A stretch of DNA of 64,000 nucleotides from Propionispira arboris (GCF_900109225.1 NZ_FNZK01000007.1:117889-181888), one strand, 5' to 3'. Numbered from the stretch's first letter, positions 1 to 12,293 are shown. Numbers and translations: made by a program. Notes: generated by a model not told the origin, from the sequence alone.

Positions 1-2472
<2,472 letters not shown>

Positions 2473-2549
2473 ATGAGGCGTGATTAGAGGATGATTTCAT
2501 AGTACCGCAAGGTGCGTGGATCAAATCTATCTGCCAGTAGTAATTTTGA

Positions 2550-2582
2550 GGCTTCGCGTAGTTTGTGCGAAGCCTTTTTTTT
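2550..2582 (+). terminator. Intrinsic terminator after lacZ
   Basis: An 8-bp stem GGCTTCGC/GCGAAGCC (2550-2557 with 2567-2574) is followed by a run of about nine T. It sits about 80 nt after the lacZ stop. The remaining spacer to 2879 holds one promoter-like site and otherwise nothing recognisable. Confidence 0.85.
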
Positions 2583-2722
2583 TGCGTAAAAATAAAATTT
2601 GAATTCATGACTTGTTTATAACGAAGGAGGCTAAAGGTTTTTGTGTATAGGTGCAATGTTAGTAACTTCTTGTTTTAATTACCTTTATTGTATAGGATAG
2701 TGTCGAGAAAAATTTCAGAAAT

Positions 2723-2751
2723 TTGTTAACTAAATAGTTCAAAGCTATGAT
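2723..2751 (+). promoter_or_regulatory. Putative sigma-A promoter of the sugar operon
   Basis: TTGTTA (2723-2728), 17-nt spacer, TATGAT (2746-2751). It lies about 130 nt upstream of the FGGY kinase and leaves a leader of about 120 nt. No operator palindrome could be identified. Confidence 0.5.
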
Positions 2752-2879
2752 AAGTTTTGCGAATATTTCCACGACAATACACAGAGATTGGATTTTTCCT
2801 ACTGTTATTAGAAAATTCTGCGTTTTATAATTTTACATTTATACATATAATGAAAGCATAGGGATGGGAGGAAGAAACT

Positions 2880-4367
2880 ATGGCTGTAGCAGGCATCGAT
2901 ATTGGATCAAGTGGATGTAAAATTATTGTATATGATGAAAATGGTCAAGACATATTTAAAGTACATCAAAACTATGCTGGTAAGCGTTATCAGGAGCAAG
3001 AAGAAATCGATGCAAATGACATATGGAGTTCTGTTCGAAAATCTATTATAATTGCCGCACAAAAAATCGGGAATATAGAGGCAATAACGGTTACTTCTTT
3101 TGGTGAATCATTCGTTTTATTGGATGAGATGGACCAAGTGCTATTTCCGGTACTTATGTATACGGATATTCGGGGGAGTGAACAAGCCACTCAAATGATG
3201 AAAGATTTTGATTTTAAAAAAGTCGCAGCTGTCACGGGCGCGAAGATACATTACATGTTTTCCTTGCCTAAATTGATGTGGATAAAACAGTATCATCCAG
3301 ATATTTTTCGTAGGACGGCACATATATGTTTGATTCAAGATTATATTGTATATATGCTTACTGGAACTTTACAAATTGATTATTCTATAGCGGCACGCAC
3401 ACTCGCTTTTGATATAAAAGAAAAACGGTGGGATCAGGAACTTTTGAAGTACAGTGGAATCAGTGAAAAATTATTGTCACGACCAGTTCCATCGGGAACT
3501 ACTGCTGGAAGGATTAAAAGTGAACTCTCAGAACAATGGGGAATTTCGGACAATATAATAATTGTAACAGGATGTCATGATCAGGTTGCTGCCGCAGTAG
3601 GGTGTGGGATATTTGCAGATGGAAGTGCAGTGGATGGCGCTGGAACAGTAGAATGTATAACCCCTGTAATAGAGGGGTTTCCTGCTAGTGATATTTTGTC
3701 CGAAGGCGGAATCGCAATTGTACCATACATTATACCCAATAAATATGTCTGTTATGCGTTTTCATTCGCTGGTGGATCTTTGATAAAATGGTATAAAGAT
3801 AATTTTGCAAAATATGAAATAATTTTGGCAGAGAAAAAACAAACAGATAGTTATTCTTTACTGGAAGAAGACATCGAGGCAGTCCCGGGAAATATATTGG
3901 TTGTTCCTCATTTTAATGGTGCGGCTACACCCTACATGGATGGAGGCGCAAAAGGCGCTATAATCGGGTTGTCTTTGTCGCATACAGCAAAAGATATTTA
4001 TAAATCATTGATGGAAGGTGTGGCATATGAAATGCTTGGCAATATAATATTTTTGGAAAAAGCGGGAATTAAGTTGAACTATTTGCATTCAACGGGTGGT
4101 GGTGCTAAATCTGCTCTTTGGATGCAAATTAAGGCAAATATGTTAAATAAAGAGCTTATATCTGTACAAGGTGATGAAGCTGGAACTGTCGGCTCAGCTA
4201 TGCTTGCAGCGGTTGCTTTAGGACAATACAAAAACATTGAAGATGCAGCAAAAAAGTTCGTTCATATGGCGCATAAGTATAAGGCTCGTAAAGATTATAC
4301 GAAACAATATGCTGAACAATATGAAAAATACAAAAAGTTATATAATTTATTAAAAACAGTAAGGTAG
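2880..4367 (+). CDS. FGGY-family pentulose/hexulose kinase (xylulokinase-like)
   Basis: ATP-dependent sugar kinase of 495 aa, the usual length of the family. The N-terminal phosphate-binding motif DIGSSGCK is at residues 6-13, the catalytic-base motif GCHDQV has Asp234, and the C-terminal adenosine motif STGGGAKS is near residue 403. The start is preceded by GGGAGGAAG. It is the first gene of an operon with an aldolase, an ABC importer and D-lyxose isomerase. Lyxose isomerase makes D-xylulose (or D-fructose from D-mannose), so the kinase probably phosphorylates that ketose. Whether it makes the 5-phosphate, or the 1-phosphate used by the adjacent aldolase, cannot be read from the sequence. 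Confidence 0.85.
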   Translation: MAVAGIDIGSSGCKIIVYDENGQDIFKVHQNYAGKRYQEQEEIDANDIWSSVRKSIIIAAQKIGNIEAITVTSFGESFVLLDEMDQVLFPVLMYTDIRGSEQATQMMKDFDFKKVAAVTGAKIHYMFSLPKLMWIKQYHPDIFRRTAHICLIQDYIVYMLTGTLQIDYSIAARTLAFDIKEKRWDQELLKYSGISEKLLSRPVPSGTTAGRIKSELSEQWGISDNIIIVTGCHDQVAAAVGCGIFADGSAVDGAGTVECITPVIEGFPASDILSEGGIAIVPYIIPNKYVCYAFSFAGGSLIKWYKDNFAKYEIILAEKKQTDSYSLLEEDIEAVPGNILVVPHFNGAATPYMDGGAKGAIIGLSLSHTAKDIYKSLMEGVAYEMLGNIIFLEKAGIKLNYLHSTGGGAKSALWMQIKANMLNKELISVQGDEAGTVGSAMLAAVALGQYKNIEDAAKKFVHMAHKYKARKDYTKQYAEQYEKYKKLYNLLKTVR

Positions 4368-4377
4368 GTGGAATTTT

Positions 4378-5253
4378 ATGCTGGCTAAATTAAGTGATGT
4401 TTTAGAAAGTGCGCAAAGAGAAGAATTTGCCGTAGGAGCTTTTAATACACCGAATTTAGAATCGATTTTAGGTGTGCTGAATGCAGCTGAAGAATTAGGT
4501 TGCCCCGTAATACTTATGCATGCTGAAGTTCATGAGGATTTGATACCTATTGATATCATTGGTCCAATCATGCTTTATATGGCAAAACGAGCAAAAGTAC
4601 CAGTTTGTGTTCATTTGGATCATGGAGAAAGTATACCTTTGCTAGAAAAAGCAATGAAATTAGGATTCACCTCCGTAATGTATGATGGTTCGTTACTACC
4701 TTATGAAGAAAATGTAGAAAATACAAAAAAAATTGTGCAGATGGCTCGAAATTATAATGTTTCGGTTGAAGCTGAAATTGGTATTATCAATAGAGAAGGT
4801 GGCCAAAATGAAATTTCTTTTAAAACAATGGAGCATATGTATACGGATCCGATGACTGCTAAATTATTTGTCGAAAGTACGCAGATTGATGCATTAGCTT
4901 GTGCTTTTGGGACAGCCCATGGAATTTATAAAGAAAAACCTCTATTGGATTTTTCCAGGGTAAAAGAAATTTCACGTTTGATAAAAATTCCATTAGTCAT
5001 GCATGGCGGATCGGGCGTATCTTTTGATGACTATCGGAAGGCAATATCTTCAGGTATAAGAAAAATTAATTATTATACATATATGGCGAAATATGCTGGG
5101 GAAAAGGTTAGCGGTAAACTTCAAGAAGCCAAAGGGATTCCATATTATCATGATATCTTTTCTTGGGGAACGGAGGCGATGGAAGAGCATGCCAAAGACG
5201 TTCTGCGTGTTTTTTCAAAAACAAGCAGATGGAACTATCATGATGATATTTAG
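4378..5253 (+). CDS. Class II (zinc) ketose-phosphate aldolase, FbaA/GatY family
   Basis: TIM-barrel metal-dependent aldolase, 291 aa, cleaving a ketose mono- or bisphosphate to DHAP and an aldehyde. Seen: HLDHG at residues 79-83 (catalytic Asp81, zinc ligand His82), AFGTAHG with His181, and MHGGSG with His209, the complete zinc triad. It begins 10 nt after the kinase stop, so the two are almost certainly co-translated. Its co-location with kinase and D-lyxose isomerase points to a dedicated catabolic substrate rather than glycolytic fructose-1,6-bisphosphate. The fructose- or tagatose-bisphosphate aldolase names used for the family may not describe the real substrate. Confidence 0.88.
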   Translation: MLAKLSDVLESAQREEFAVGAFNTPNLESILGVLNAAEELGCPVILMHAEVHEDLIPIDIIGPIMLYMAKRAKVPVCVHLDHGESIPLLEKAMKLGFTSVMYDGSLLPYEENVENTKKIVQMARNYNVSVEAEIGIINREGGQNEISFKTMEHMYTDPMTAKLFVESTQIDALACAFGTAHGIYKEKPLLDFSRVKEISRLIKIPLVMHGGSGVSFDDYRKAISSGIRKINYYTYMAKYAGEKVSGKLQEAKGIPYYHDIFSWGTEAMEEHAKDVLRVFSKTSRWNYHDDI

Positions 5254-5290
5254 TTGTTTTATAAATTAAAAAAAGGAGATGGAGAAAGTA

Positions 5291-6289
5291 ATGAAAAAAA
5301 AGTTTTTGCTTTTAATGACTTGTTTATTTGCAATCAGTTCCCTGTTGACGGGGTGCGGTGCATCTTCTGGATCGGCAGAAAATACATCAGGTTCGAGTAA
5401 AACGGATAAGCAGATCAAATTGGGCTTTGTTTGTATGAATTTAGGAAATCCTTGGTTTGTTTCAGTAAAAAAGGGATTTGAGGATGCCTGTAAAGAAGAG
5501 GGCGTTGATGCATTGACTATAGACTCGCAATATAAAGTCGATAAACAGGTTAGCGATATGGAGAGTCTTGTAAATGCAGGGTATAGTGCTATTATGCTAG
5601 CTCCTATTGATAAAAATGCAACAAAAGATATTGTAGAAAAAGCAAAAGCTGCTGGTATTGCGACGAGCTGTGTTGCGCAGAGCCAAGATAACACGAATAT
5701 GCGGTACATTGTTGATGAACATACGTATGGTGAATTTATTGGTAAACAGGCAGCGGAATGGATCAACAAAAATTTAGCCTCGAATCCAAAGGTGAAAGTA
5801 GCAATTATTTCTCAGGATAATGTGGATTCTGTAATTCCTAGAGGAAATGGCGTAGAAGAAACTATAAAAAAAATGTGTCCGAACATTGAAATTGTTGCCA
5901 GACAGGCTGGTGATACTCCGGAACTTGGCATGAAGATTATTGAAAGTGTTTTGCAGCAGCATCCGGATCTCAATGTTGTAGTCGCAACAAATGATTCTGG
6001 GGGACTTGGCGGATACCAAGCAATGGTTTCAGCCAATATTTCCGGTGATGATAGAGCTGTATTTTCCGGTGATGCAACGGCAGAATGTTTAGCGGCAATG
6101 AAAAAGCCAAATTCTATTTACCGAGGCACTGTTGACTTGTTCCCCTACAAGGCTGGTTATGAAAGTGCTAAAGCATTGATTAAATATATCAGAGAAGGTA
6201 TTCCGGCGCAGCAGGAAACTATAATTTTTGCACCGGTTCCAGTTCCAGTCGAAGACTTGCTTAGCGGTAAATACGTACCGAAAGGCTGA
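5291..6289 (+). CDS. Sugar ABC transporter substrate-binding lipoprotein (RbsB-like)
   Basis: Periplasmic-binding-protein family 4, 332 aa. The N-terminus has a Lys-rich stretch, hydrophobic core and lipobox LLTGC with the lipidated Cys at residue 22. The mature part shows the family start (KLGFVCMNLGNPWF) and a DxxGG segment near the C-terminal lobe. An ATG at 5279 is in frame, but GGAG at 5281-5284 lies 6 nt before the ATG at 5291, so the latter is chosen. It delivers a pentose/hexose to the permease encoded two genes downstream. D-lyxose or D-mannose-like sugars are the context-based guess. Confidence 0.88.
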   Translation: MKKKFLLLMTCLFAISSLLTGCGASSGSAENTSGSSKTDKQIKLGFVCMNLGNPWFVSVKKGFEDACKEEGVDALTIDSQYKVDKQVSDMESLVNAGYSAIMLAPIDKNATKDIVEKAKAAGIATSCVAQSQDNTNMRYIVDEHTYGEFIGKQAAEWINKNLASNPKVKVAIISQDNVDSVIPRGNGVEETIKKMCPNIEIVARQAGDTPELGMKIIESVLQQHPDLNVVVATNDSGGLGGYQAMVSANISGDDRAVFSGDATAECLAAMKKPNSIYRGTVDLFPYKAGYESAKALIKYIREGIPAQQETIIFAPVPVPVEDLLSGKYVPKG

Positions 6290-6302
6290 AGCTTGTAAAA
6301 AG

Positions 6303-6337
6303 AATGTGCATGCTTGTCTGCCAGCAGCGTGCACATT
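6303..6337 (+). terminator. Intercistronic hairpin between binding protein and ATPase
   Basis: An 11-bp stem (6303-6313 with 6327-6337, one G-T pair) is followed by TTATTTTT. Such hairpins after binding-protein genes usually attenuate readthrough or protect the upstream mRNA, giving more binding protein than ATPase. The downstream Shine-Dalgarno AGGAGGGG follows directly. Confidence 0.6.
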
Positions 6338-6358
6338 TTATTTTTAGGAGGGGTGGTA

Positions 6359-7846
6359 ATGGGAAAACCAATACTCAAAATCAATCATATCGCAAAATAT
6401 TATCCGGGGGTAAAAGCTTTGGATGATATTAATTTTGAAATTTACGAAGGTGATACACATGCGATTTGTGGTGAAAATGGGGCAGGTAAGTCAACCTTTA
6501 TAAAGATTCTTACGGGTGCGAATACGCCGACGAAAGGAACCATAGAATTCGCCGGAAAAAAATATGATCATTTTACACCACATGAGGCGATGGAATTAGG
6601 TATCAGTGTGATTTATCAAGAATTTAGCTTAATTCCTTATTTGTCGGTAGCTGAAAACATTTTTTTTGGTAGAGAATTAAAAAAAGGTATATTTCGTGAT
6701 ATGAAAAAAATGAATGATGTGGCTAGAAAACTCTGTGTGGAAATGGGCGTTGATATAGATGTAGAAGCTCGAGTTTGCGATTTAGGTGTGGCATATCAAC
6801 AGATTGTGGAAATTATGAAAGCTGTGTCCAGAAAAGCAAAACTGCTTATTATGGATGAACCTACAGCTCCATTGACAATAAATGAAACAAATATTTTTTT
6901 TGGTATTGTTAAAAAACTGCAAAAAGATGGAGTAACAATAATTTTTATTTCACATCGCTTGGAAGAGGTTTTTGAACTCTGTCAACGAGTTACCGTTTTT
7001 TGTGACGGAAAATATATTACCACGAAAGCAGTAAAGGAAATAGACAAAAATCAGCTTATTTCCTTTATGGTAGGTCGAGCCCTAGCAGATGACTATCCGA
7101 AACCAAACAGCAATTGTGGTGAGGTTATTTTAAAAGTTGAGGACTTAACAAATTACAGAGTTAAAAATATTTCTTTTGATCTTCATCGAGGTGAAATTTT
7201 AGGCTTTGGGGGTCTTGTTGGTGCAGGACGAACGGAATTAGCCCGGGTTCTTTTTGGCGCAGATGTTTATGAAAGTGGCAATATGCTCTTGCGGGGCAAA
7301 GCATATAAACCGCATTTGCCGGGTGATGCTCTATCTTCTGGAATTGGATTAATTCCAGAAGATAGAAAGAATCAGGGGGTTATTCTGGGGCTTAGTATAA
7401 AGGATAATATTGTATATAGCGTCTTGGATCGCTGCTGTCAGAAGATGTTTTCCTATATACAGCCGGAAAAAGAACGTGCTTATGTAGATAAATATATACA
7501 TGAACTCAATATCAAGACTCCTAGTGTGGACCAATTGGTGCGTAATTTATCTGGAGGAAATCAACAAAAAGTTGTTTTGGGGAAAATGCTTTCTACAGAA
7601 TGTGATATATTGATTTTTGATGAACCAACAAGAGGCATTGACGTTGGTGCTAAATACGAAATTTATCAGTTGATGTGCAAAATTGTGGATCAGGGGAAAA
7701 GCATCATCATGATAAGTTCTGATATGCCAGAATTGATTGGCATGTCAGATCGAATTGTTGTAATGTGTGCAGGCAATATTGCTGGAGAACTTGATAAAAA
7801 AGAATTTTCTCAGGAAAAGATCTTAGAGTTAGCATCAATTCATTAA
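6359..7846 (+). CDS. Sugar ABC transporter ATPase, duplicated (RbsA/XylG-like)
   Basis: Cytoplasmic ATPase of a ribose/xylose-type importer, 495 aa from the ATG at 6359, which has AGGAGGG 6 nt upstream. It has two fused ABC domains: the first has Walker A GENGAGKST (residues 38-46) and MDEPTAPL. The second has the degenerate P-loop GGLVGAGRTE usual for RbsA proteins, signature LSGGNQQK near residue 396 and FDEPTRGIDVGA. It pairs with the single permease gene 16 nt downstream, which would form a homodimer in the membrane. Confidence 0.92.
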   Translation: MGKPILKINHIAKYYPGVKALDDINFEIYEGDTHAICGENGAGKSTFIKILTGANTPTKGTIEFAGKKYDHFTPHEAMELGISVIYQEFSLIPYLSVAENIFFGRELKKGIFRDMKKMNDVARKLCVEMGVDIDVEARVCDLGVAYQQIVEIMKAVSRKAKLLIMDEPTAPLTINETNIFFGIVKKLQKDGVTIIFISHRLEEVFELCQRVTVFCDGKYITTKAVKEIDKNQLISFMVGRALADDYPKPNSNCGEVILKVEDLTNYRVKNISFDLHRGEILGFGGLVGAGRTELARVLFGADVYESGNMLLRGKAYKPHLPGDALSSGIGLIPEDRKNQGVILGLSIKDNIVYSVLDRCCQKMFSYIQPEKERAYVDKYIHELNIKTPSVDQLVRNLSGGNQQKVVLGKMLSTECDILIFDEPTRGIDVGAKYEIYQLMCKIVDQGKSIIMISSDMPELIGMSDRIVVMCAGNIAGELDKKEFSQEKILELASIH

Positions 7847-7862
7847 CAATGGAGGGGTTATT

Positions 7863-8822
7863 ATGGAACGGAACAATGTAGTACGTTGGTTGCTAAATTA
7901 TGGAATTATATTAATCTTGTGTTTATTGGTGATCAGTTTTTCCTTTGCCACGGCAAATTTCATGAAATTGTCGACGATATTTACGATTTTAAAACAAGTA
8001 TCTATCATCGGAATTATTTCCGTTGGGATGACATATGTTATGCTAACGGGTGGGATTGATTTGTCGGTGGGGTCTATTGCGGGAGTATCGGCAGTTACGG
8101 CTGCAATTTTAATGATGCATGGTGTGCCAATTGTGCCGGCTTGTATTATCGTATTATTAATTTCTCTTCTATATGGAGCGATTAGCGGATTCTTCATAAC
8201 CCACTTCAATATACCAGCCTTAATTGTCACATTAGGTGTAATGACTTCATTGCGAGGATTGGCATATATTGTAACAGATGGAATGCCAGTCTTTGGATTC
8301 AATGATAATTTTGGCTCTTTTGCCAACAGTACTTTATGGTTGCTTCCCTATCCGGTAATCCTTGCAGCGGCAGTATTTATCATAGCTTTTATTAGCTTAG
8401 AAAAAACATGCATGGGTAGATATCTGTATGGTGTGGGCGGCAATGAAGAAGCATCACGTCTTTCGGGCGTAAATGTCGTGCGTATAAAATATTTTGCTTA
8501 TGCTGTCAGTGGGCTATTGTCTGGTTTAGCTGGACTGGTACTGCTTTCAAGAACAAATAGTGGACAACCGGCAGCTGGATTGGGTTATGAGATGGATGCA
8601 ATAACAGCAGTGGTGTTAGCTGGGGTCAACATTATGGGCGGAGAAGGACGCATCGGCATGGTAGTTATCGGTGTTTTGATCATGGGTGTTTTGGGAACGG
8701 GTATGATCATGTGTAATATTAATGATTATGTGCAACAATTTGTTAAAGGCATTGTTTTGATTGGTGCAGTCGCATTTTCTGCTTATTCCAAAACAATGCG
8801 TTCTCGTATGATGAATAAATAA
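7863..8822 (+). CDS. Sugar ABC transporter permease (RbsC-like)
   Basis: Inner-membrane permease of the BPD_transp_2 family, 319 aa with about nine or ten hydrophobic segments. Characteristic features are LTGGIDLSVGS near residue 60 and the cytoplasmic coupling segment YGVGGNEEASRLSGV that contacts the ATPase. GGAGGGG precedes the start. It completes the importer with the lipoprotein and duplicated ATPase upstream. No second permease gene is present, so it should act as a homodimer. Confidence 0.92.
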   Translation: MERNNVVRWLLNYGIILILCLLVISFSFATANFMKLSTIFTILKQVSIIGIISVGMTYVMLTGGIDLSVGSIAGVSAVTAAILMMHGVPIVPACIIVLLISLLYGAISGFFITHFNIPALIVTLGVMTSLRGLAYIVTDGMPVFGFNDNFGSFANSTLWLLPYPVILAAAVFIIAFISLEKTCMGRYLYGVGGNEEASRLSGVNVVRIKYFAYAVSGLLSGLAGLVLLSRTNSGQPAAGLGYEMDAITAVVLAGVNIMGGEGRIGMVVIGVLIMGVLGTGMIMCNINDYVQQFVKGIVLIGAVAFSAYSKTMRSRMMNK

Positions 8823-8843
8823 TAGAATCAAGGAGGAGATTTC

Positions 8844-9533
8844 TTGAAACGTTCAGAATTGAATGATATAGTAGATTATACGATAAATGTAACGGAAAAT
8901 TACAAATTTCCTTTGCCACCTTTTGCTTATTATAAGCTTAAGGACTGGCAATCAATTGGCGAAAATCAGCGTGAGATTGTAGATAATATGTTGGGCTGGG
9001 ATGTTACAGACTTTGGCACAGGAGACTTTGATCATATTGGACTAACTATATTTACATTCCGTAATGGGAATTTTCAGAAAAAAGAAACGTATCCGAAGCC
9101 GTACGCAGAAAAGTTATTGTTTGTCAAAGATGGACAAATCTTACCATTTCATTTTCATTGGAGTAAAATGGAAGATATTATTAATCGAGGCGGAGGAATC
9201 CTTAAAATTAAAATATATAATTCTGATAAAAAAGAAGGCTTTTGTAATTCGCCAGTGACGGTCAGTGTTGATGGTAAGAAAGTTGCTGTTGAAGCAGGCA
9301 GCGAACTTTTTCTTGAACCGGGACAAAGCATTACATTAAGACCGGGGCAATATCATCAATGGCAAGGTGTTCCTGGAAGTGGGGATATCGTCTTATTTGA
9401 GGTATCGACAACGAACGATGATCGAATCGATAATCGCTTTTACCAGGCAAAGTCGCGGTTGCCAGAAATAGATGAGGATGTTGAAGCAAAGTATTTGCTG
9501 TTTACGGATTATGATAGGTATATACATTTATAG
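8844..9533 (+). CDS. D-lyxose ketol-isomerase (cupin type)
   Basis: Interconverts D-lyxose and D-xylulose (often also D-mannose and D-fructose) with a Mn2+-type metal in a cupin barrel. At 229 aa it matches the long Providencia/E. coli O157-type enzymes from end to end, beginning MKRSxLNDI. Metal ligands are visible: His103, His105 and Glu110 in HFHWSKMEDIINRGGG, and His171 in PGQYHQW. The start is a TTG with AGGAGGAG 5 nt upstream. It closes the sugar operon and gives the best clue to the substrate. A strong terminator follows. Confidence 0.9.
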   Translation: MKRSELNDIVDYTINVTENYKFPLPPFAYYKLKDWQSIGENQREIVDNMLGWDVTDFGTGDFDHIGLTIFTFRNGNFQKKETYPKPYAEKLLFVKDGQILPFHFHWSKMEDIINRGGGILKIKIYNSDKKEGFCNSPVTVSVDGKKVAVEAGSELFLEPGQSITLRPGQYHQWQGVPGSGDIVLFEVSTTNDDRIDNRFYQAKSRLPEIDEDVEAKYLLFTDYDRYIHL

Positions 9534-9540
9534 AATAAAA

Positions 9541-9571
9541 AGCAGGCATGCCTAATCAATGCCTGCTTTTT
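9541..9571 (+). terminator. Intrinsic terminator of the lyxose operon
   Basis: AGCAGGCAT (9541-9549) pairs with ATGCCTGCT (9559-9567), flanked by A-run and T-run, so it could work in both directions. Confidence 0.88.
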
Positions 9572-9747
9572 GAGACCATAAATGTATTTTATGAAAGTAC
9601 GGCAAATACAATCGTATGCAATAACTGGATTATGTTTGAACGAACGAGTTTCCTTAAGCCGAAGGATTAAAGAAAAAATTATTGCAACGTATTGAAATAA
9701 AGTAAATATGGTTAAAAATTTTTTTTGCAGTAATGGAGATGGTCATA

Positions 9748-11571
9748 ATGTGGCGCCCCAATTTTAGCAGAAATAAACCATTGTTTTCAATCAAATATAT
9801 TTTAATTTATACTTTTTTGTTCTTATTTATTTTGCCGATTATATTTATTAACATTATGTCTTATTACAATAATATTAATATGATCAAACATACAATGGAT
9901 GATTTTTCACAGCAAAATCTTATGCAGACTCAAAAAAGCTTGCAAATGACTTTAGCGGCATATGATTACATGCTTTATCAAATTTACACGGATCGAGGCA
10001 TTATTGCCATTATTGATAATATCAACAATGGGCATGAAACAGAAAAAAACCGCATAGAACTTACGAATGCTTTAAGTACATTTATTTATGGGCAATCCTA
10101 CGTACAAGCAGTTTCCGTTATAACGGATAGTGGGAAAATTTTCTTTTTTGATCGTTTAAAAGGGTATCATACAGAAACAAGTTGGCTTAAGGATTCGTCA
10201 ATTCCGATAGCACATATTTATAAACAAACGTTGAGTATGGATAAGACGAATATGTTTTCAACAAAATCCAGTGCAGATTTTTCCGGCCAAATTTATTATT
10301 ATTGCCATATTGCACATTCGATTATGGATTACAAGGATGTAAAACATAAAAAAGGAATTATTATTTTGAGTATCAATGCGGATGTGTTAAATAAGATTAG
10401 TAATGTCACTTTATCTTCCCAGGCTATCCCTTTGAATGAAGGATTTTGTTTTATTGTCGATCAAAACAATAATATTGTGTCTTTTCCTCAAGCTGAATTT
10501 ATAGGAAAAAATTTACTGAGTACAGATAGCCATGATATAAGGTCTGCTTGTAAGGAGTTTGTCAAAAATAATAATTTAATGAAGGGCGACAATATCGATG
10601 TGCAGTTTTTAAATGATGAAAACATCGGCTGGAAATTCATTCGTGTGTCTGATACAAGTAATATTATGAACTACATAAATAAACAATATCAAATGACCGC
10701 ATTGATTATTTTAGCAATGTCGATTTTATTGGGAAGTATAATATTTTTCATCAATAAAACTGTGTTCGAATCATTGAATCGTCTGATCAAAAATATGAAA
10801 ATTTCTGAATGCGGTAAAGTTATGATGAATAATCGTATGCCAATTATTACGGAAATATATATGATTTACCAGAATTTCAACCATATGCTGTTGCATATTA
10901 ACGAACTCATCGCGCAGATAAAATACATTACGAAGCAGCAAAAGGACTATGAGATAAAGTCTTTAGAGATGCAGATCAATCCTCATTTTCTATATAATAG
11001 TCTGGATATGGTGAATTGGATGGCCATTGATGCAGGGGAATACCAAATTAGCGATGCGGTGCATTCATTAGCGCAGATTTTACGCTATTCTATAGCTGAT
11101 ATCAATGCACCGGTTCCAATAAAAGAAGAGGTTGTCTGGTTGCACCGTTATCTGCATTTACAGCAGATGCGCTTTAAGGGAAGCTTTGATTATCAAATTA
11201 GTTTGAGTGAAGATGCGGAACACTGCATAATCTATAAAATGATTCTGCAACCTTTTGTTGAAAATGCTATTTTACATGGATTAAAAGAAATCAATGAAAT
11301 GAATTGGATTGATGTGAAGATTTGGACACAGGATAATCTGCTGTATATCAGTATTAAGGATAACGGTAGTGGTATGCCGGCAGACGTTTTGGCAAACATA
11401 ATAAAAATGGCAGAAAACCCACAACTTTCGATAAAAGGTAAGATTGGTCTCTACAATGTTTTTAATCGTCTCAAATTTTATTATCAGGATAAGGTCATAA
11501 TAAAATTTGAAAGCCAAATAAAGCACGGAACGAGCATATCTATTGGGATTCCAATTGAGGAGGGGCATTAA
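9748..11571 (+). CDS. YesM-type sensor histidine kinase
   Basis: Membrane sensor kinase, 607 aa. One transmembrane segment near residues 15-38, a long extracytoplasmic sensor of about 270 aa, and a second segment near residues 316-336 precede a His_kinase domain with PHFLYN (phospho-acceptor His413). A HATPase_c domain with FVENAILHG and DNGSGMP follows. Several in-frame ATGs occur; the one at 9748 has GGAG 9 nt upstream and is preferred over 9733. The stop overlaps the response-regulator start by one base. Kinases of this family usually sense sugars and control the adjacent importer, here probably the lyxose operon. Confidence 0.9.
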   Translation: MWRPNFSRNKPLFSIKYILIYTFLFLFILPIIFINIMSYYNNINMIKHTMDDFSQQNLMQTQKSLQMTLAAYDYMLYQIYTDRGIIAIIDNINNGHETEKNRIELTNALSTFIYGQSYVQAVSVITDSGKIFFFDRLKGYHTETSWLKDSSIPIAHIYKQTLSMDKTNMFSTKSSADFSGQIYYYCHIAHSIMDYKDVKHKKGIIILSINADVLNKISNVTLSSQAIPLNEGFCFIVDQNNNIVSFPQAEFIGKNLLSTDSHDIRSACKEFVKNNNLMKGDNIDVQFLNDENIGWKFIRVSDTSNIMNYINKQYQMTALIILAMSILLGSIIFFINKTVFESLNRLIKNMKISECGKVMMNNRMPIITEIYMIYQNFNHMLLHINELIAQIKYITKQQKDYEIKSLEMQINPHFLYNSLDMVNWMAIDAGEYQISDAVHSLAQILRYSIADINAPVPIKEEVVWLHRYLHLQQMRFKGSFDYQISLSEDAEHCIIYKMILQPFVENAILHGLKEINEMNWIDVKIWTQDNLLYISIKDNGSGMPADVLANIIKMAENPQLSIKGKIGLYNVFNRLKFYYQDKVIIKFESQIKHGTSISIGIPIEEGH

Positions 11572-12293
11572 TGAAAATTATAGTCGTCGAAGATGAAATT
11601 AGAAGCCGTGAAGGCTTAGTAAATCTTCTGGGGCGGTTGAAACCTTCATATAGGGTGGTTGCGACTGCGGAAAATGGCTGTGTTGGTTTGGGTATGATCA
11701 AAAAACATGTACCAGATTTAGTTATAACAGACATAAAAATGCCAATAATGGATGGTTTGTCTATGATAAAACAGATGCGCCAAGGAAAAATCATGTCACA
11801 GGTTATTATCCTAAGTGCATTTGCAGATTTTTCCTATGCACAAAAAGCTATCTCTTTTGGAGTGACAGAATATATTTTAAAACCTATATCAGTCAATTAT
11901 TTGATTGATGTATTATCTAAAATAGAAGATCACTATAGCGATAAAGAGGCAATGCTTACAAATGAAGAAAAATTTACACCTTTAATTCAACGTGTGTGTG
12001 ATATGCTCAGTTCACCTCTGATATTGAATCGATCTTTAGGTGAAATATCACTAGAACTTAAAATAACTCCCGAGTATTTGGGCACACAATTTTACAAAGA
12101 AGTAGGCTGTCACTTTAGTGTATATATAAAGAATAAAAGGCTTGCGTATGCAAAGAACTTGCTAAAAAATACAAATGTTAAAGTTTCTGATATTGCAGCA
12201 AAAGTTGGTTATAGTGATGCAAAATATTTCAGTCAATTATTTAAAAAAGAATTAGGATGTTTACCTGTGGAATATCGCAGACAACATGATTGA
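11571..12293 (+). CDS. YesN/AraC-type response regulator
   Basis: 240 aa: receiver domain with acidic pocket Glu7/Asp8, phospho-acceptor Asp54 in TDIKMP and Lys104 in LKP. A short linker leads to a C-terminal AraC double helix-turn-helix at about residues 140-240. It is much shorter than the roughly 500-aa YesN proteins because the middle region is missing, as in the compact members of this family. It is translationally coupled to the kinase (TAATG overlap, GGAGGGG upstream). It probably activates the operon at 2.9-9.5 kb. Confidence 0.92.
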   Translation: MKIIVVEDEIRSREGLVNLLGRLKPSYRVVATAENGCVGLGMIKKHVPDLVITDIKMPIMDGLSMIKQMRQGKIMSQVIILSAFADFSYAQKAISFGVTEYILKPISVNYLIDVLSKIEDHYSDKEAMLTNEEKFTPLIQRVCDMLSSPLILNRSLGEISLELKITPEYLGTQFYKEVGCHFSVYIKNKRLAYAKNLLKNTNVKVSDIAAKVGYSDAKYFSQLFKKELGCLPVEYRRQHD

